Below, piece by piece: positions 36,318-46,115 of a DNA stretch of 64,000 nt; the first letter of the stretch is position 1, and each line of letters starts with the position of its first letter. The translations under genes and the position numbers were made by a program. The stretch is from an alpha proteobacterium HIMB59 (lineage in GTDB: Bacteria; Pseudomonadota; Alphaproteobacteria; HIMB59), in assembly GCA_000299115.1 (NCBI GenBank), contig CP003801.1, positions 806,001-870,000 of the forward strand, given 5' to 3'. The notes below the pieces were generated by a model. It ran no database searches, was not told where the DNA came from, and saw only the letters and a list, made by a program, of their open reading frames with translations.

Positions 36318-36356
36318 CTTTACTTAACAATACTTAAATGTATATTACCGTAATTT

Positions 36357-37571
36357 ATGAAAGTAAAAGTTTTAAAATTTGGAGGCACATCTGTTGGTAG
36401 CCCAGAAGCGATTAAGAGATCAGCTTCAATAATTTCAGATTGGTCAAAGAAATTTAAGGTTATTGCAGTATTATCCGCAATGTCAGGTGAGACGGACCGA
36501 CTTATCAACTTAGCTAAAACTTTCTCAAAAAATCCAAATTCTATGGATTATGATAATGCTATTTCTACAGGAGAAAATGTTTCTTGTTCTCTAATGTCTA
36601 TTTATCTCAATAGCATTAAAATAAAATCTAGATCTCTGTTAAGTTGGCAGATTCCAATAATAACTTCTAATGAACATATGAAATCGAGAATTCTGTCTAT
36701 AGACCAAGAAAAAATATTTAAAGAACTTGAGGAATATGATGTATTGCTTATCCCTGGATTCCAAGGAATAAATGCAAAAAATGAAATTACCACTTTAGGC
36801 AGAGGTGGTTCTGATACTAGCGCTGTTGCCGTTGCAGCTGCTGTAGACGCAGAATGTATTATATATACTGATGTGGATGGAGTTTATACAACCGATCCTA
36901 ACTTAGTAAAAAATGCAAAAAAAATTCCTCAAATATCATATGAAGAAATGCTTGAATTAGCTTCGCAAGGAGCTAAAGTTCTTCAAACTCGATCAGTGGA
37001 GTTGGCAATGAGAAAAAAAACAAAACTAAGTGTAAGATCTTCAATGAAGCCAAAAACATCAGGCACTGTTGTTACTGAAGAAAATAGTAAATTAGAAAAT
37101 AATACAGTTAGTGGTATTGCTTACTCTAAGGATGAAGCAAAAATAACCCTTTCAAGAGTTTTAGACAAACCTGGAGTATCTTCAAAAATTTTCGGACCTT
37201 TAGCTAAAGGAAATATCAATGTTGATATGATTTTACAAAATGTTTCTCAAGATGGAAAATTTGCTAACTTGTCTTTTACCCTACCAAGAGGAGATCTCGA
37301 AAAAGCTCTAAAAATTTTAAAAAAAGAAAAAACTAATATTGGATATAAAAAGATTAACTCTTCAAATTCAATATCAAAAATTTCTGTGGTCGGAGTGGGA
37401 ATGAGATCGCATGCTGGAGTAGCTCAAACACTATTTGATACACTAGGTAAAAATAAAATTAATATTCAAGTGATCACAACTTCTGAAATTAAAATAAGTA
37501 TCTTAATTGATGAAAAATTTACTGATATTGCTGTTCAAAAGCTACATCAAGCATTTAAATTACATAAATAG
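36357..37571 (+). CDS. lysC: Aspartate kinase
   Basis: First step of lysine, threonine and methionine synthesis. The kinase domain opens with VLKFGGTSVG and has TLGRGGSDTSAVA and YTDVDGVYTTDP. Two ACT domains in the last 160 residues (GVSSKIFGPLAKGNINVDMI and VGVGMRSHAGVA) would give feedback control by lysine and/or threonine. 404 aa. First gene of a long rightward run through DUF4167. A TATATT at 36341-36346 lies 10 bases before the ATG and may be a -10 element giving a very short leader. Confidence 0.95.
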   Translation: MKVKVLKFGGTSVGSPEAIKRSASIISDWSKKFKVIAVLSAMSGETDRLINLAKTFSKNPNSMDYDNAISTGENVSCSLMSIYLNSIKIKSRSLLSWQIPIITSNEHMKSRILSIDQEKIFKELEEYDVLLIPGFQGINAKNEITTLGRGGSDTSAVAVAAAVDAECIIYTDVDGVYTTDPNLVKNAKKIPQISYEEMLELASQGAKVLQTRSVELAMRKKTKLSVRSSMKPKTSGTVVTEENSKLENNTVSGIAYSKDEAKITLSRVLDKPGVSSKIFGPLAKGNINVDMILQNVSQDGKFANLSFTLPRGDLEKALKILKKEKTNIGYKKINSSNSISKISVVGVGMRSHAGVAQTLFDTLGKNKINIQVITTSEIKISILIDEKFTDIAVQKLHQAFKLHK

Positions 37572-37576
37572 TTTTT

Positions 37577-38299
37577 TTGAATAATTCATCTTCCATCAAA
37601 GAAGCAAGACTTTCAAAAGGTCTTTCTATCGAACATCTTGCAGCTAAGCTTAAAATAAGTCCGTTGATTATCGAAAAAATTGAAAATGATGAGGATTTAC
37701 CTGATAGATTTAAGTCATATGAAAAAATTTTTAGAAACTCTATACTTAAATCACTTGGTCTATATGAGAGTTCATCAGTTGTTGAATTAAATCCAATTCC
37801 TGAAGATAATACAAAATTAATATTAACTATATTTTCTTTTATTTTAGTAAGTACAATTTTAATTTCTTTATCTTTTGATATGTATAAAAAATTTAATGCC
37901 ATATCTAAATTGAAAATAATTGAAAAAGACCAAATTTATCTAGATGTAGAAAATATTATGTCTAATTTTCATCACGAATTGATAAATCACAATCAATTTA
38001 TTAATAAATTATTATTAACTAAGACGAATAGCCCTCAAAATAATTTTCAAATAACAGTTCTAGATAACCATTCTATATTTTATAGAGTTACAGATAATAA
38101 ACAAAAAACAATAAATTTTGGCACGATTACCAATGATAATCCTTTAAAATTGGATTTTAACAATGATTTTTCTATTGATTTATCTAATATCAAATACATA
38201 GATAAAATATTTGTAAAAAACTCTATTTATCAAGTCGATGTAGATAAACCCTATGCAATTAAAGAACTTAGTTTAAATAAATTTTTGGACCCCCAATGA
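37577..38299 (+). CDS. RodZ-like helix-turn-helix membrane protein
   Basis: 240 aa: an N-terminal HTH domain (about residues 6-65, [20 protein letters not shown]), one transmembrane helix (about 82-103), and a periplasmic domain whose end resembles DUF4115. This is the RodZ architecture, linking MreB to the envelope; the position before ispG supports it. The start is TTG 37577: the HTH begins immediately and the next Met is after the membrane helix. rodA at the left edge is a potential functional partner. Confidence 0.8.
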   Translation: MNNSSSIKEARLSKGLSIEHLAAKLKISPLIIEKIENDEDLPDRFKSYEKIFRNSILKSLGLYESSSVVELNPIPEDNTKLILTIFSFILVSTILISLSFDMYKKFNAISKLKIIEKDQIYLDVENIMSNFHHELINHNQFINKLLLTKTNSPQNNFQITVLDNHSIFYRVTDNKQKTINFGTITNDNPLKLDFNNDFSIDLSNIKYIDKIFVKNSIYQVDVDKPYAIKELSLNKFLDPQ

Positions 38300-39384
38300 A
38301 ATATTCACAAACCATAGTAAGAAAAAAAACAAAGCAGATTAAAGTAGGTAATGTCTTAGTGGGAGGAGATGCCCCTGTTTCTGTTCAAACTATGACCAAT
38401 ACTTTGACCCATGATATAGATGCCACTTTGGAGCAAATAAATTTAATTGAAAATGAGGGCTGTGATATTGTAAGGGTCTCTATTCCAGATGAAAAATCTT
38501 CAATCGCACTAAAAAAAATAATTCCAAATATTTCAATACCTCTTATAGCAGATATTCATTTTCATTATAAAAGAGCATTGGAGGCGGCGGAAAATGGAGC
38601 AGACTGTTTGCGTATTAATCCTGGAAATATAGGATCAGTTGAAAAGATAAAAGAAGTTATAGAGGCGGCTAAACAGAATAATATACCCATTCGAATAGGA
38701 GTGAATGCGGGCAGTTTAGAAAAGCAAATACTAGAAAAGTATAAAAGTCCTACTGCTCAAGCTTTATTTGAGAGCGCTAAATTAAATATTCAATTATTAG
38801 AAGATCAAAATTTTGATAATTTCAAAATTAGTGTAAAAGCCTCTAACATTTTTACCTCAGTAGAAGCATATCAACTTTTATCAAACTACTGTAATTATCC
38901 TCTTCATTTGGGAATTACTGAAGCTGGCAGTTATTTTAGCGGCTCTATAAAATCATCTATAGGTCTTGGTATGCTTTTATATCAGGGTATTGGTGACACA
39001 ATTCGGGTATCTCTATCAGATCATCCAACTCAAGAAGTAAAAGTAGGCTTCGAGATGCTAAAATCTCTTAATTTGAGGGATTATGGGGTAACTATTATTT
39101 CTTGTCCCTCTTGTGCCCGCCAGCAATTTGATGTTATTAAAACAGTTAAAAGTGTTGAGAGTCGCCTATCTCATATCAAAAAACCTATAACGGTATCTAT
39201 TATTGGTTGTGTTGTTAATGGACCAGGAGAGGCAACCATGACCAACATAGGTATCACGGGTGGGGGAAATGACACCCATATGGTATATGTTGATGGTGAA
39301 AAAAGCCATAGAATCCAAAATGAAGATCTTGTTGAGTATCTTGTTAAAACAATTGAAAATAAAGTAGAAGAAATTCACAATTAA
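38296..39384 (+). CDS. ispG: 4-hydroxy-3-methylbut-2-enyl-diphosphate synthase
   Basis: 4Fe-4S enzyme of the MEP isoprenoid pathway converting MEcPP to HMBPP. Landmarks are [49 protein letters not shown] with two cluster Cys, and [10 protein letters not shown] with the third. 362 aa. Overlaps the rodZ-like gene by 4 bp; hisS follows after 2 bp. Supplies precursors used by IspB in this window. Confidence 0.96.
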   Translation: MKYSQTIVRKKTKQIKVGNVLVGGDAPVSVQTMTNTLTHDIDATLEQINLIENEGCDIVRVSIPDEKSSIALKKIIPNISIPLIADIHFHYKRALEAAENGADCLRINPGNIGSVEKIKEVIEAAKQNNIPIRIGVNAGSLEKQILEKYKSPTAQALFESAKLNIQLLEDQNFDNFKISVKASNIFTSVEAYQLLSNYCNYPLHLGITEAGSYFSGSIKSSIGLGMLLYQGIGDTIRVSLSDHPTQEVKVGFEMLKSLNLRDYGVTIISCPSCARQQFDVIKTVKSVESRLSHIKKPITVSIIGCVVNGPGEATMTNIGITGGGNDTHMVYVDGEKSHRIQNEDLVEYLVKTIENKVEEIHN

Positions 39385-39386
39385 TC

Positions 39387-40631
39387 ATGAAGAAAAATAT
39401 TCAGTTAGTTAAAGGCACACATGATATTTATGGTGACGAAATAAAAAAATTTAATTTCATTATAGAAAAATTTTACTCTGTTACTGAAAAATTTAATTTT
39501 CATCAAGTTCAAACTCCTATTATTGAACACCAAGACTTATTTACTCGCTCTGTTGGTGAGCACACAGATATCGTCTCTAAAGAAATGTATTCTTTTACAG
39601 ACAAGGGAGATAGCACTATATGCCTCAGACCTGAAGCAACATCTAGCATTGCAAGATTGGTTGCAAGTGAGTACCAATCAGGTTCAATGAGGATTTCTAC
39701 CCACGGTCCAATGTTCAGAAGGGAAAGACCTCAAAAAGGTCGATATCGCCAATTTCATCAGATCAATTTAGAAAATATGGGAGAAAAATCTCCGTATCTT
39801 GATTTTGAAATTATTCTTATAGCAAGTAATTTATTAAATGAACTAGGAATTGATAAAAAACATTTCAAGCTTATTTTAAACTCTCTAGGTTCTCAGGAAG
39901 ATCAGAAAAACTACTCAAAAATTTTAATTGATTATTTAACTCAATATAAATCTAAGTTATCAGAAACATCACTTTCTCGATTGGAAAAAAACCCATTAAG
40001 GATTTTGGATAGTAAAGATGAACAAGACAAAGAAATACTTCAAAATGCACCATTTATCAGTGAAAATTTATCTCAAGAAAGCACCCATTATTTTAATCAA
40101 TTAAAAGAACTTTTAAAAAATAATGGTATTGATTTCACTATAGACCATAAATTGGTTAGAGGATTAGACTACTACACCGATACAGCTTTTGAATTTCAGA
40201 CAAACGAAGATAAAAGGCAAAATGCAATTCTTGCAGGCGGAAGATATGATAAATTGATCAGCCTAATTTCAACAAGAGACATTCCAGGAATTGGTTGGGC
40301 CGCAGGTGTGGAAAGATTAATGAGTCTAGTTCAGATTGAAAATCAAAAAGAAGATAAATTCAAAGTTCTCTTTGCTGTTCAAAATGAACAATTTTTGCTT
40401 AATTCAAAAATTCTAAATCAAATTTATAATTTAGACTGCATTCATGAAGTTAAAATCAATAAAAATATAAAAAAAATATTTACTTATGCTGATAAAAATA
40501 ATTTTGATTTTATTTTGCTAATTGGTGAAGAAGAAGAGTCAAAAAATAAAATTATTTTAAAAAATTTAAATACAAAAGAGCAAAAAATATTTAATCAATC
40601 TGAAATTAAACTACTCAATGAAATTAGATAA
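39387..40631 (+). CDS. hisS: Histidyl-tRNA synthetase
   Basis: Class II synthetase charging tRNA-His. Motif 2 is [23 protein letters not shown]; the His-specific motifs are [15 protein letters not shown] and AGGRYDKL; motif 3 is [15 protein letters not shown]-terminal anticodon-binding domain from about residue 325. 414 aa is normal. Overlaps prfA by 14 bp. Confidence 0.96.
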   Translation: MKKNIQLVKGTHDIYGDEIKKFNFIIEKFYSVTEKFNFHQVQTPIIEHQDLFTRSVGEHTDIVSKEMYSFTDKGDSTICLRPEATSSIARLVASEYQSGSMRISTHGPMFRRERPQKGRYRQFHQINLENMGEKSPYLDFEIILIASNLLNELGIDKKHFKLILNSLGSQEDQKNYSKILIDYLTQYKSKLSETSLSRLEKNPLRILDSKDEQDKEILQNAPFISENLSQESTHYFNQLKELLKNNGIDFTIDHKLVRGLDYYTDTAFEFQTNEDKRQNAILAGGRYDKLISLISTRDIPGIGWAAGVERLMSLVQIENQKEDKFKVLFAVQNEQFLLNSKILNQIYNLDCIHEVKINKNIKKIFTYADKNNFDFILLIGEEEESKNKIILKNLNTKEQKIFNQSEIKLLNEIR

Positions 40632-41697
40632 ACAAATATCTGACCTAAAAAGCAAATACGATCATTTGAATAATCAATTAATGAATTCAGAAAATTTAGA
40701 TAACAAACAAATTATTCAAATAAATAAGGATTTATCAAAGCTAGAGCCTATAATCTCTTTATCAGACGATATAAAAAAATTAGAGAATGAAATTGAAGGG
40801 TATAAGGAAATTTTAGAAAATGAAAATGATGAAGAATTACGATCATTGGCAAAGCAAGAATTGCCTATTTATGAAAAAGATCTTGAACAAAAAAATAGAG
40901 AGTTATTAATTGCTTTACTCCCAAAAGATGAGGCTGATGACAAAAATGTTATATTAGAAATACGTGCTGGAACCGGCGGAGATGAAGCCGCCTTATTTGC
41001 AGGAGATCTATTTAGAATGTATGAAAGATATTCCGCTATGAAAAACTGGAATTTTCAGCCGATGGAAAAAAATGAGACAGGATTAAAGGGAGTTAAAGAG
41101 GCAATTATCGAAATCAAAGGAGATGGTGTTTTTAAATTTTTAAAAAATGAATCAGGTGTTCATCGAGTTCAAAGAATTCCAGAAACAGAGTCTGGAGGAA
41201 GAATTCATACTTCTGCTGCCACAGTAGCTGTTCTTCCTGAGGCTGAAGAGGTAGATGTTGATATTAAAGAGTCTGACTTAAGAATAGATGTATATAGATC
41301 AGGCGGAGCTGGTGGCCAGTCCGTCAATACTACTGACAGTGCTGTAAGGATAACTCATTTACCAACTGGCATAGTTGTGACTCAACAAGATGAACGTTCG
41401 CAACACAAAAATAAAGCAAAAGCTCTTAAAATTTTGCGTTCTAGAATCTATGATGTTGAAAGACAAAAAAAACAGCAAGAAGAATCTTCTAATAGAAAAA
41501 GTCAAGTAGGATCGGGCGATCGTTCAGAAAGAATAAGAACTTATAATTTTCCTCAGGGAAGAGTTTCTGATCATCGAATTAATCTTACTCTTTATAAGTT
41601 AGATCAATTTTTAACCGGTGAAGCTTTAGAAGAAATGATATCTGCGCTATCAGCAAGTGAACAAGCTGAAAAACTAAGTCAGCTTGATGCTCAATAA
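40618..41697 (+). CDS. prfA: Peptide chain release factor 1
   Basis: Reads UAA and UAG stop codons and triggers peptide release. The catalytic GGQ lies in [15 protein letters not shown], and the surrounding [20 protein letters not shown] and [11 protein letters not shown] are family-typical. 359 aa. Followed by prmC, which methylates the GGQ glutamine, in the standard pair. RF1 is distinguished from RF2 by the lack of a programmed frameshift and by its full N-terminal length. Confidence 0.95.
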   Translation: MKLDKQISDLKSKYDHLNNQLMNSENLDNKQIIQINKDLSKLEPIISLSDDIKKLENEIEGYKEILENENDEELRSLAKQELPIYEKDLEQKNRELLIALLPKDEADDKNVILEIRAGTGGDEAALFAGDLFRMYERYSAMKNWNFQPMEKNETGLKGVKEAIIEIKGDGVFKFLKNESGVHRVQRIPETESGGRIHTSAATVAVLPEAEEVDVDIKESDLRIDVYRSGGAGGQSVNTTDSAVRITHLPTGIVVTQQDERSQHKNKAKALKILRSRIYDVERQKKQQEESSNRKSQVGSGDRSERIRTYNFPQGRVSDHRINLTLYKLDQFLTGEALEEMISALSASEQAEKLSQLDAQ

Positions 41698-42544
41698 AAA
41701 AATACAAAATAAAACCGAACTAAGAGATGAAATTAATTTCATACTAAAAAAACACTCTTTGCTAAATGCCCATTTAGAGTCCCAGCTAATCATTTCCCAC
41801 TCTGCAAAAAAATCAAATTATTTAAATGTTAAATTTGATGAAATAAATATTCAAGAAATAGAAAAAATTATAGAAGAAAGACTTAAAGGAAAACCTTTAT
41901 CAAAAATTATTAAACAAAAAGGATTCTGGAAAGACCTATTCTACACTGATGAAAATACTCTAGACCCTCGCTCGGACTCCGAGGTTCTGATAGAGAATAT
42001 TATAAAAGACTTTAATTCTCTAAAAGATGATCAATTTAATTTTATTGACTTATGTTGTGGGACAGGCTGTTTAGGAATTTCTTTATTAAAGGAATTTAAA
42101 TCTTCAAAATGTGATTTTATTGATATTTCAAGTAAAGCATTATCAAATTGTAAAAGAAATATTTCTGCTTTATTTGTTGATAATAGATCTAGTTTATTTG
42201 AGTCTGATTTATTTGAGAGTTATCCCATTCCAAAAATTAGAAATGCAAGATTTATTATTTGTAATCCTCCCTATATTCCGACAAAGGAGTATTATTTATT
42301 AGATAAAGAAACCCTACATGACCCAAAGATTTCTTTAGATGGAGGATCAAAAGGTCTTGATTTTTACATCAGAATTATCGATTTTTTAGAAAATTTCCAA
42401 TATACAGGCGATGTCTATTTTGAAATAGATCCACTAATCATAGAAGAACTAGATAAATTTTTATTAGAAAAAGCTCTCAAAATAGTCTATAAAAAACAAG
42501 ATTATCTTAAATTAGATAGATTATTAAAGATAACATTCCCATAA
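41687..42544 (+). CDS. prmC: Release factor glutamine methyltransferase
   Basis: Methylates the Gln of the GGQ motif in release factors using SAM. Motif I is [15 protein letters not shown] and the catalytic NPPY is in [11 protein letters not shown]. The N-terminal helical domain ends near [21 protein letters not shown] (the usual LxPRxDTE). ATG 41687 is preferred over the preceding TTG 41684. 285 aa. It overlaps prfA by 11 bp and probably depends on it for translation. Confidence 0.93.
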   Translation: MLNKKIQNKTELRDEINFILKKHSLLNAHLESQLIISHSAKKSNYLNVKFDEINIQEIEKIIEERLKGKPLSKIIKQKGFWKDLFYTDENTLDPRSDSEVLIENIIKDFNSLKDDQFNFIDLCCGTGCLGISLLKEFKSSKCDFIDISSKALSNCKRNISALFVDNRSSLFESDLFESYPIPKIRNARFIICNPPYIPTKEYYLLDKETLHDPKISLDGGSKGLDFYIRIIDFLENFQYTGDVYFEIDPLIIEELDKFLLEKALKIVYKKQDYLKLDRLLKITFP

Positions 42545-42594
42545 AACTTAAATTGTAGGGCTTTTGTTTATAGATAATCAAATTAAAGAAATAT

Positions 42595-42987
42595 ATGAAA
42601 AATTATCCAAAGAGAAAACCTTTTGGTTCTTCAAGAAAAATTAACTCCGGTGGAAGAGGGGGTGTTGCTGACTCTCCTTATCTTCAAGCAAATGGGAACT
42701 CAAATGGTTTTAAAAGAAATGGAAAAAACCCTAAAGATCAATATAACGATTTTTTAAATAAGGCCAAAGATGCAAAAGGTCAAGGCGATGAGGTGCTTGA
42801 GCAATTTTATCTCCAGCATGCAGAACACTATTATCGTCAAATGGATCACTCTAATAGAGGTTCAGTCTCAAGAAAAATTATTTCAAAAGAAAAAACAGAA
42901 ATAGATCAAGATAAGAGTGAAGAAGTCAATGTTGATCCACAGACATCAACTACAGACTTTGATGATTTAGCTAGCCAATTAGCCTAG
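42595..42987 (+). CDS. DUF4167 domain protein
   Basis: 130 aa, basic and glycine/asparagine-rich at the N-terminus (RKINSGGRGG), then a conserved helical DUF4167 core at about residues 45-85 (YNDFLNKAKDAKGQGDEVLEQFYLQHAEHYYRQ). The acidic tail is variable. A conserved alphaproteobacterial protein, nearly always after prmC; RNA or ribosome binding has been suspected from composition only. The 3' end overlaps the M23 gene by 4 bp. Confidence 0.88.
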   Translation: MKNYPKRKPFGSSRKINSGGRGGVADSPYLQANGNSNGFKRNGKNPKDQYNDFLNKAKDAKGQGDEVLEQFYLQHAEHYYRQMDHSNRGSVSRKIISKEKTEIDQDKSEEVNVDPQTSTTDFDDLASQLA

Positions 42988-44465
42988 TTTACGATTTTTT
43001 CCTTAAAGTCTTTTATTTCTTGATTTTTTAAAACAACTAATTCCTTGAGTTCTTCTAATTGTTGTTCGTTCAATTTTCTTCCTGATGGAAGTTTCAAAGT
43101 TGCTGGATTTACTTGTTTGCCATTTACAATAATTTCATAATGAAGATGAGGGCCTGTTGATTTACCGGTTGATCCAACAAATCCTATGATATCTCCTTGC
43201 TTAACTCTTACCCCCCCATAAACACCTTTTTTAAAACCATTGAGATGAGCATAGGCAGTTTTATAGGTACTATCATGTCTTATACGAATATAATTTCCAT
43301 ATCCTCCATTTCTACCAGCAAACTCTACAACACCATTTCCAGCAGCAAAAATGGGTGTACCAGTAGGAGCTGCAAAATCTACTCCTTTATGCAACTTGTT
43401 GTATCCAGAAATAGGATGTTTTCTCATTCCATAACTTGAGCTTAATCGAGCACCATTTATTGGAGTTTTCATTAGACTCTTGGTCATGCCTTTCCCATTT
43501 TCATCAAAGTATTCGCTAAATTCATCATTCGAATAAAGGTAGTAAATTAAAGGGGTGCCTCTTGAGCTAAGTACTAGGTATTCAGGATCATCAATTTGAA
43601 CAGTTTTTCCCTGATCATTTTTTCTTCTTGTGAAAAGTGCTTCAAAATAATCTCCTTCATAAATATCTCTTTGAAAATCTACATCGAAGCTATAAATCCT
43701 AATAATTTCAGTAATAACTAATTCTGATAAGCCAGCTTCTTTCATAGCCTCATATAAGCTTGTTTTAATTTTTCCACTGACAAAAATTCTTTCTTCAGAA
43801 AGTTCGATTTCGCTTATTTCATATACAAAATTTTTATTGATATATTCAACTATAAGTTCTTGATCCTTAGAAAATCGATAAATAAGTTTAAATTTTTCTA
43901 AAACACCTTTGTCGTCATAATTGGAATTTATTTTAATTACATCTCCTATATAAATTTTAGAAAAATCATAAGAATCTTTACCATTAATCAATAATTGATC
44001 AATATCCCTTCCTTCCAAACCACCTTTTCTAAGTATCTTTGCAAAATTATCACCTTGATTAATAGATATTTCTTGGAATTGATCTTTTTCTATTTCATAA
44101 ATTAATTCTTCTTTAGTCTTAAATTTAATTGGAAGATCTTTTTTAGTGTCAGCATATGTAACTTGGTTTTCTTTTTCTTGATCAAATAAACTTAATAAAT
44201 TATCAAAAGTGATATCTTTAAAATAGTTTTTAGATTTTTCTTCATTGAATTGTGGATCTGATAGATTTTCAATATCTATTTTTTCATAATATTTTTGAAA
44301 TAATTCTTTATCAAAATAGTTAATATTCATGTCTTCTAAGAGAACCAAATCTTCTTCGTAATATTTTGAAAATTCCTGATAGCTAATATAGAAAAAAAAT
44401 AAGCTGAAACTAAAAAGCGTTAAACTTATCAATATTTTAACACTTAAACTGTTTGTTCTTATCAT
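42984..44465 (-). CDS. M23 family murein DD-endopeptidase (MepM-like)
   Basis: 493 aa peptidoglycan hydrolase. One N-terminal membrane helix (about residues 8-27), a long periplasmic region with two OapA/LysM-like domains (roughly 120-310), and a C-terminal M23 domain. Zinc ligands are in HKGVDFAAP (His and Asp) and in GPHLHYEI (the HxH). It probably cuts cross-links to let the wall grow, working with the RodA elongasome. Starts 44 bp from the divergent Gate-domain gene. Confidence 0.9.
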   Translation of the reverse strand: MIRTNSLSVKILISLTLFSFSLFFFYISYQEFSKYYEEDLVLLEDMNINYFDKELFQKYYEKIDIENLSDPQFNEEKSKNYFKDITFDNLLSLFDQEKENQVTYADTKKDLPIKFKTKEELIYEIEKDQFQEISINQGDNFAKILRKGGLEGRDIDQLLINGKDSYDFSKIYIGDVIKINSNYDDKGVLEKFKLIYRFSKDQELIVEYINKNFVYEISEIELSEERIFVSGKIKTSLYEAMKEAGLSELVITEIIRIYSFDVDFQRDIYEGDYFEALFTRRKNDQGKTVQIDDPEYLVLSSRGTPLIYYLYSNDEFSEYFDENGKGMTKSLMKTPINGARLSSSYGMRKHPISGYNKLHKGVDFAAPTGTPIFAAGNGVVEFAGRNGGYGNYIRIRHDSTYKTAYAHLNGFKKGVYGGVRVKQGDIIGFVGSTGKSTGPHLHYEIIVNGKQVNPATLKLPSGRKLNEQQLEELKELVVLKNQEIKDFKEKIVN

Positions 44466-44509
44466 TAATTTCTTTATAAAGGATTAAATTTCAACCAATA
44501 TATATATAA

Positions 44510-45466
44510 ATGAAAAATATCCAAAAAGTACTAACAAATATCATTCAAGAAACTAGCAATATATTTTGGGTATTATTTAAAGTTATTCTCCCAGTTATTA
44601 TTGTCATTCGAGTCTTAGAATTATTAGGAGCCATTCCTTATCTAGCGAAGTTTTTAGAACCCTTAACTGGTTTTATCGGAATCGATGGGTCTTTAGGTCT
44701 TGTTTGGATGGCAGCAATATTGGTCAATATCTATGCTGGTATGGCGGCATTTGCCAGTCTGCAACCTATCTTCGACTATACAGTTGCAGAAACCACAATT
44801 TTGGGACTCATTATTTTAATAGCACATAGTTTACCTATTGAGGTTGCAATTGCTCGAAAATCAAGAGTATCAGGAATATTTAATTTATTATTTCGATTTA
44901 TCAACGCAGTAATTGCAGGTAAAATTTTAAATTATATTTTTATTAAGTTCGATTTATTCAATGAAAAAAATCAATCAATATTAGAAATACCAGAAAAAAT
45001 AACTTCTAATTTGGATTGGCTAATTCTCCAGTCTAAAAATTTTTTTATTATCTTTTTGATAATTTTTTTGATTATTTCAACTATCAATATTTTAAAATTC
45101 ATAGGGCTTTGGCAATTTATTATTAATATCCTAAGAATTCCGCTTTCTTATTTAGGAATGTCTGAAAAAGTAGCCAACATTATTTTAATTGGTCTAACTT
45201 TAGGTATTTCTTTTGGTGGCGGCTTTTTGATAGAGGAGTCCAAGAAAAATAATATATCAAAAAGAGATATTCTTTTATCCCTGTCATTTCTAAGTCTTTG
45301 TCATAGTATTATTGAAGATACTATCCTTATTTTACTTTTGGGAAGCCATATAAGTGGAATATTATTTTTCAGACTTATATACACAATTGTAATTATTATG
45401 TTTATGAAATATTTATTAGATACAAAATTACAAAATAAAATATTAGATAAACTTACTTATGACTAG
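44510..45466 (+). CDS. Gate-domain (nucleoside recognition) membrane protein
   Basis: 318 aa, about eight hydrophobic helices arranged as two inverted Gate-type repeats; SLPIEVAIARKSRVSG and SFGGGFLIEESKKNN with the helix before SLCHSIIEDT are typical of the SpmA/YjiH-type Gate family. The transported substrate is unknown; members have been tied to nucleosides or other small molecules. The ATG directly follows a TATATATA stretch. It overlaps the DUF1045 gene by 8 bp, so the two are probably one unit. Confidence 0.78.
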   Translation: MKNIQKVLTNIIQETSNIFWVLFKVILPVIIVIRVLELLGAIPYLAKFLEPLTGFIGIDGSLGLVWMAAILVNIYAGMAAFASLQPIFDYTVAETTILGLIILIAHSLPIEVAIARKSRVSGIFNLLFRFINAVIAGKILNYIFIKFDLFNEKNQSILEIPEKITSNLDWLILQSKNFFIIFLIIFLIISTINILKFIGLWQFIINILRIPLSYLGMSEKVANIILIGLTLGISFGGGFLIEESKKNNISKRDILLSLSFLSLCHSIIEDTILILLLGSHISGILFFRLIYTIVIIMFMKYLLDTKLQNKILDKLTYD

Positions 45467-46079
45467 TTATATCCAATTTCCTCGATACTGTTTATTTTTA
45501 ATACCTGATAAAAAATTTAATAATGATTTTAATGTATTTTGTGATCAAAATTTGATTGAAAATTACTTACTAGATAAATCTACTTATGGATTTCACTCAA
45601 CCGTGAAGGCTCCATTTTATTTATCACATTTATACTCCGAAGAATTACTTTTAGAGAAATTTCAAAATATTGATAAAAAAATTATAAGCTCACTTTTATC
45701 AAATACATATATAGTTAACAAATTAGATCGATTTAAAAATTCATTAGTATTAAGATTTCATCAAGATAATGATTTCGACTTTATGGTTAATAATTTAATG
45801 AGAGAATTTGATTTATTTAGAAAAACTCTCAATAATTTTGAAATTAAAAAAGATATTTTGAGATTTGATAAACTTTCAAATAAGGAATTGATGTATTATC
45901 AAATTTGGGGATACCCATATTATTTTGAGTGTTCTTTTCACCATATTACTCTTCCTCTAAGTCAAGATTCAAATCATGATTACTTAAATTCAATCCATCA
46001 AGTCAAATATGAAAAACTTAGTTTAATGAGACAGAGAAATAAGGATGAGAAATTTGAAGAGATATCAAGTTTGTCATAG
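45459..46079 (+). CDS. DUF1045 protein, 2H phosphoesterase-like
   Basis: 206 aa. It shows two H-x-T motifs of the 2H phosphoesterase fold: HST in TYGFHSTVKAPF and HIT in FECSFHHITLPLS. WGYPYYFE and ARFxxxx-type spacing match DUF1045 (also named phosphonate metabolism protein). DUF1045 genes usually sit in C-P lyase operons; none is present here, so the substrate, perhaps a cyclic or nucleotide phosphate, is open. Its stop codon lies within the left arm of the hairpin at 46074-46100. Confidence 0.82.
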   Translation: MTSYIQFPRYCLFLIPDKKFNNDFNVFCDQNLIENYLLDKSTYGFHSTVKAPFYLSHLYSEELLLEKFQNIDKKIISSLLSNTYIVNKLDRFKNSLVLRFHQDNDFDFMVNNLMREFDLFRKTLNNFEIKKDILRFDKLSNKELMYYQIWGYPYYFECSFHHITLPLSQDSNHDYLNSIHQVKYEKLSLMRQRNKDEKFEEISSLS

Positions 46080-46100
46080 GGCTTAAAATAAGCCCTATGA
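46074..46100. terminator. Perfect 12-bp hairpin between convergent genes
   Basis: TCATAGGGCTTA, a 3-base AAA loop, then the exact complement TAAGCCCTATGA. The DUF1045 stop (TAG 46077-46079) is inside the left arm, and the livK stop is 16 bases to the right. No long T run follows on either strand, so it may act as a bidirectional terminator of weak intrinsic type or as a 3' stabiliser of the abundant livK message. It is the only such stem I noticed in the window. Confidence 0.6.
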
Positions 46101-46115
46101 TGTAAATGTTAGATT

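Noticed and set aside
44499-44510. TATATATATA stretch before the Gate-domain gene as a repeat element
   Set aside because: Short, single and expected in AT-rich DNA; it may serve as a -10 region but nothing more can be supported.
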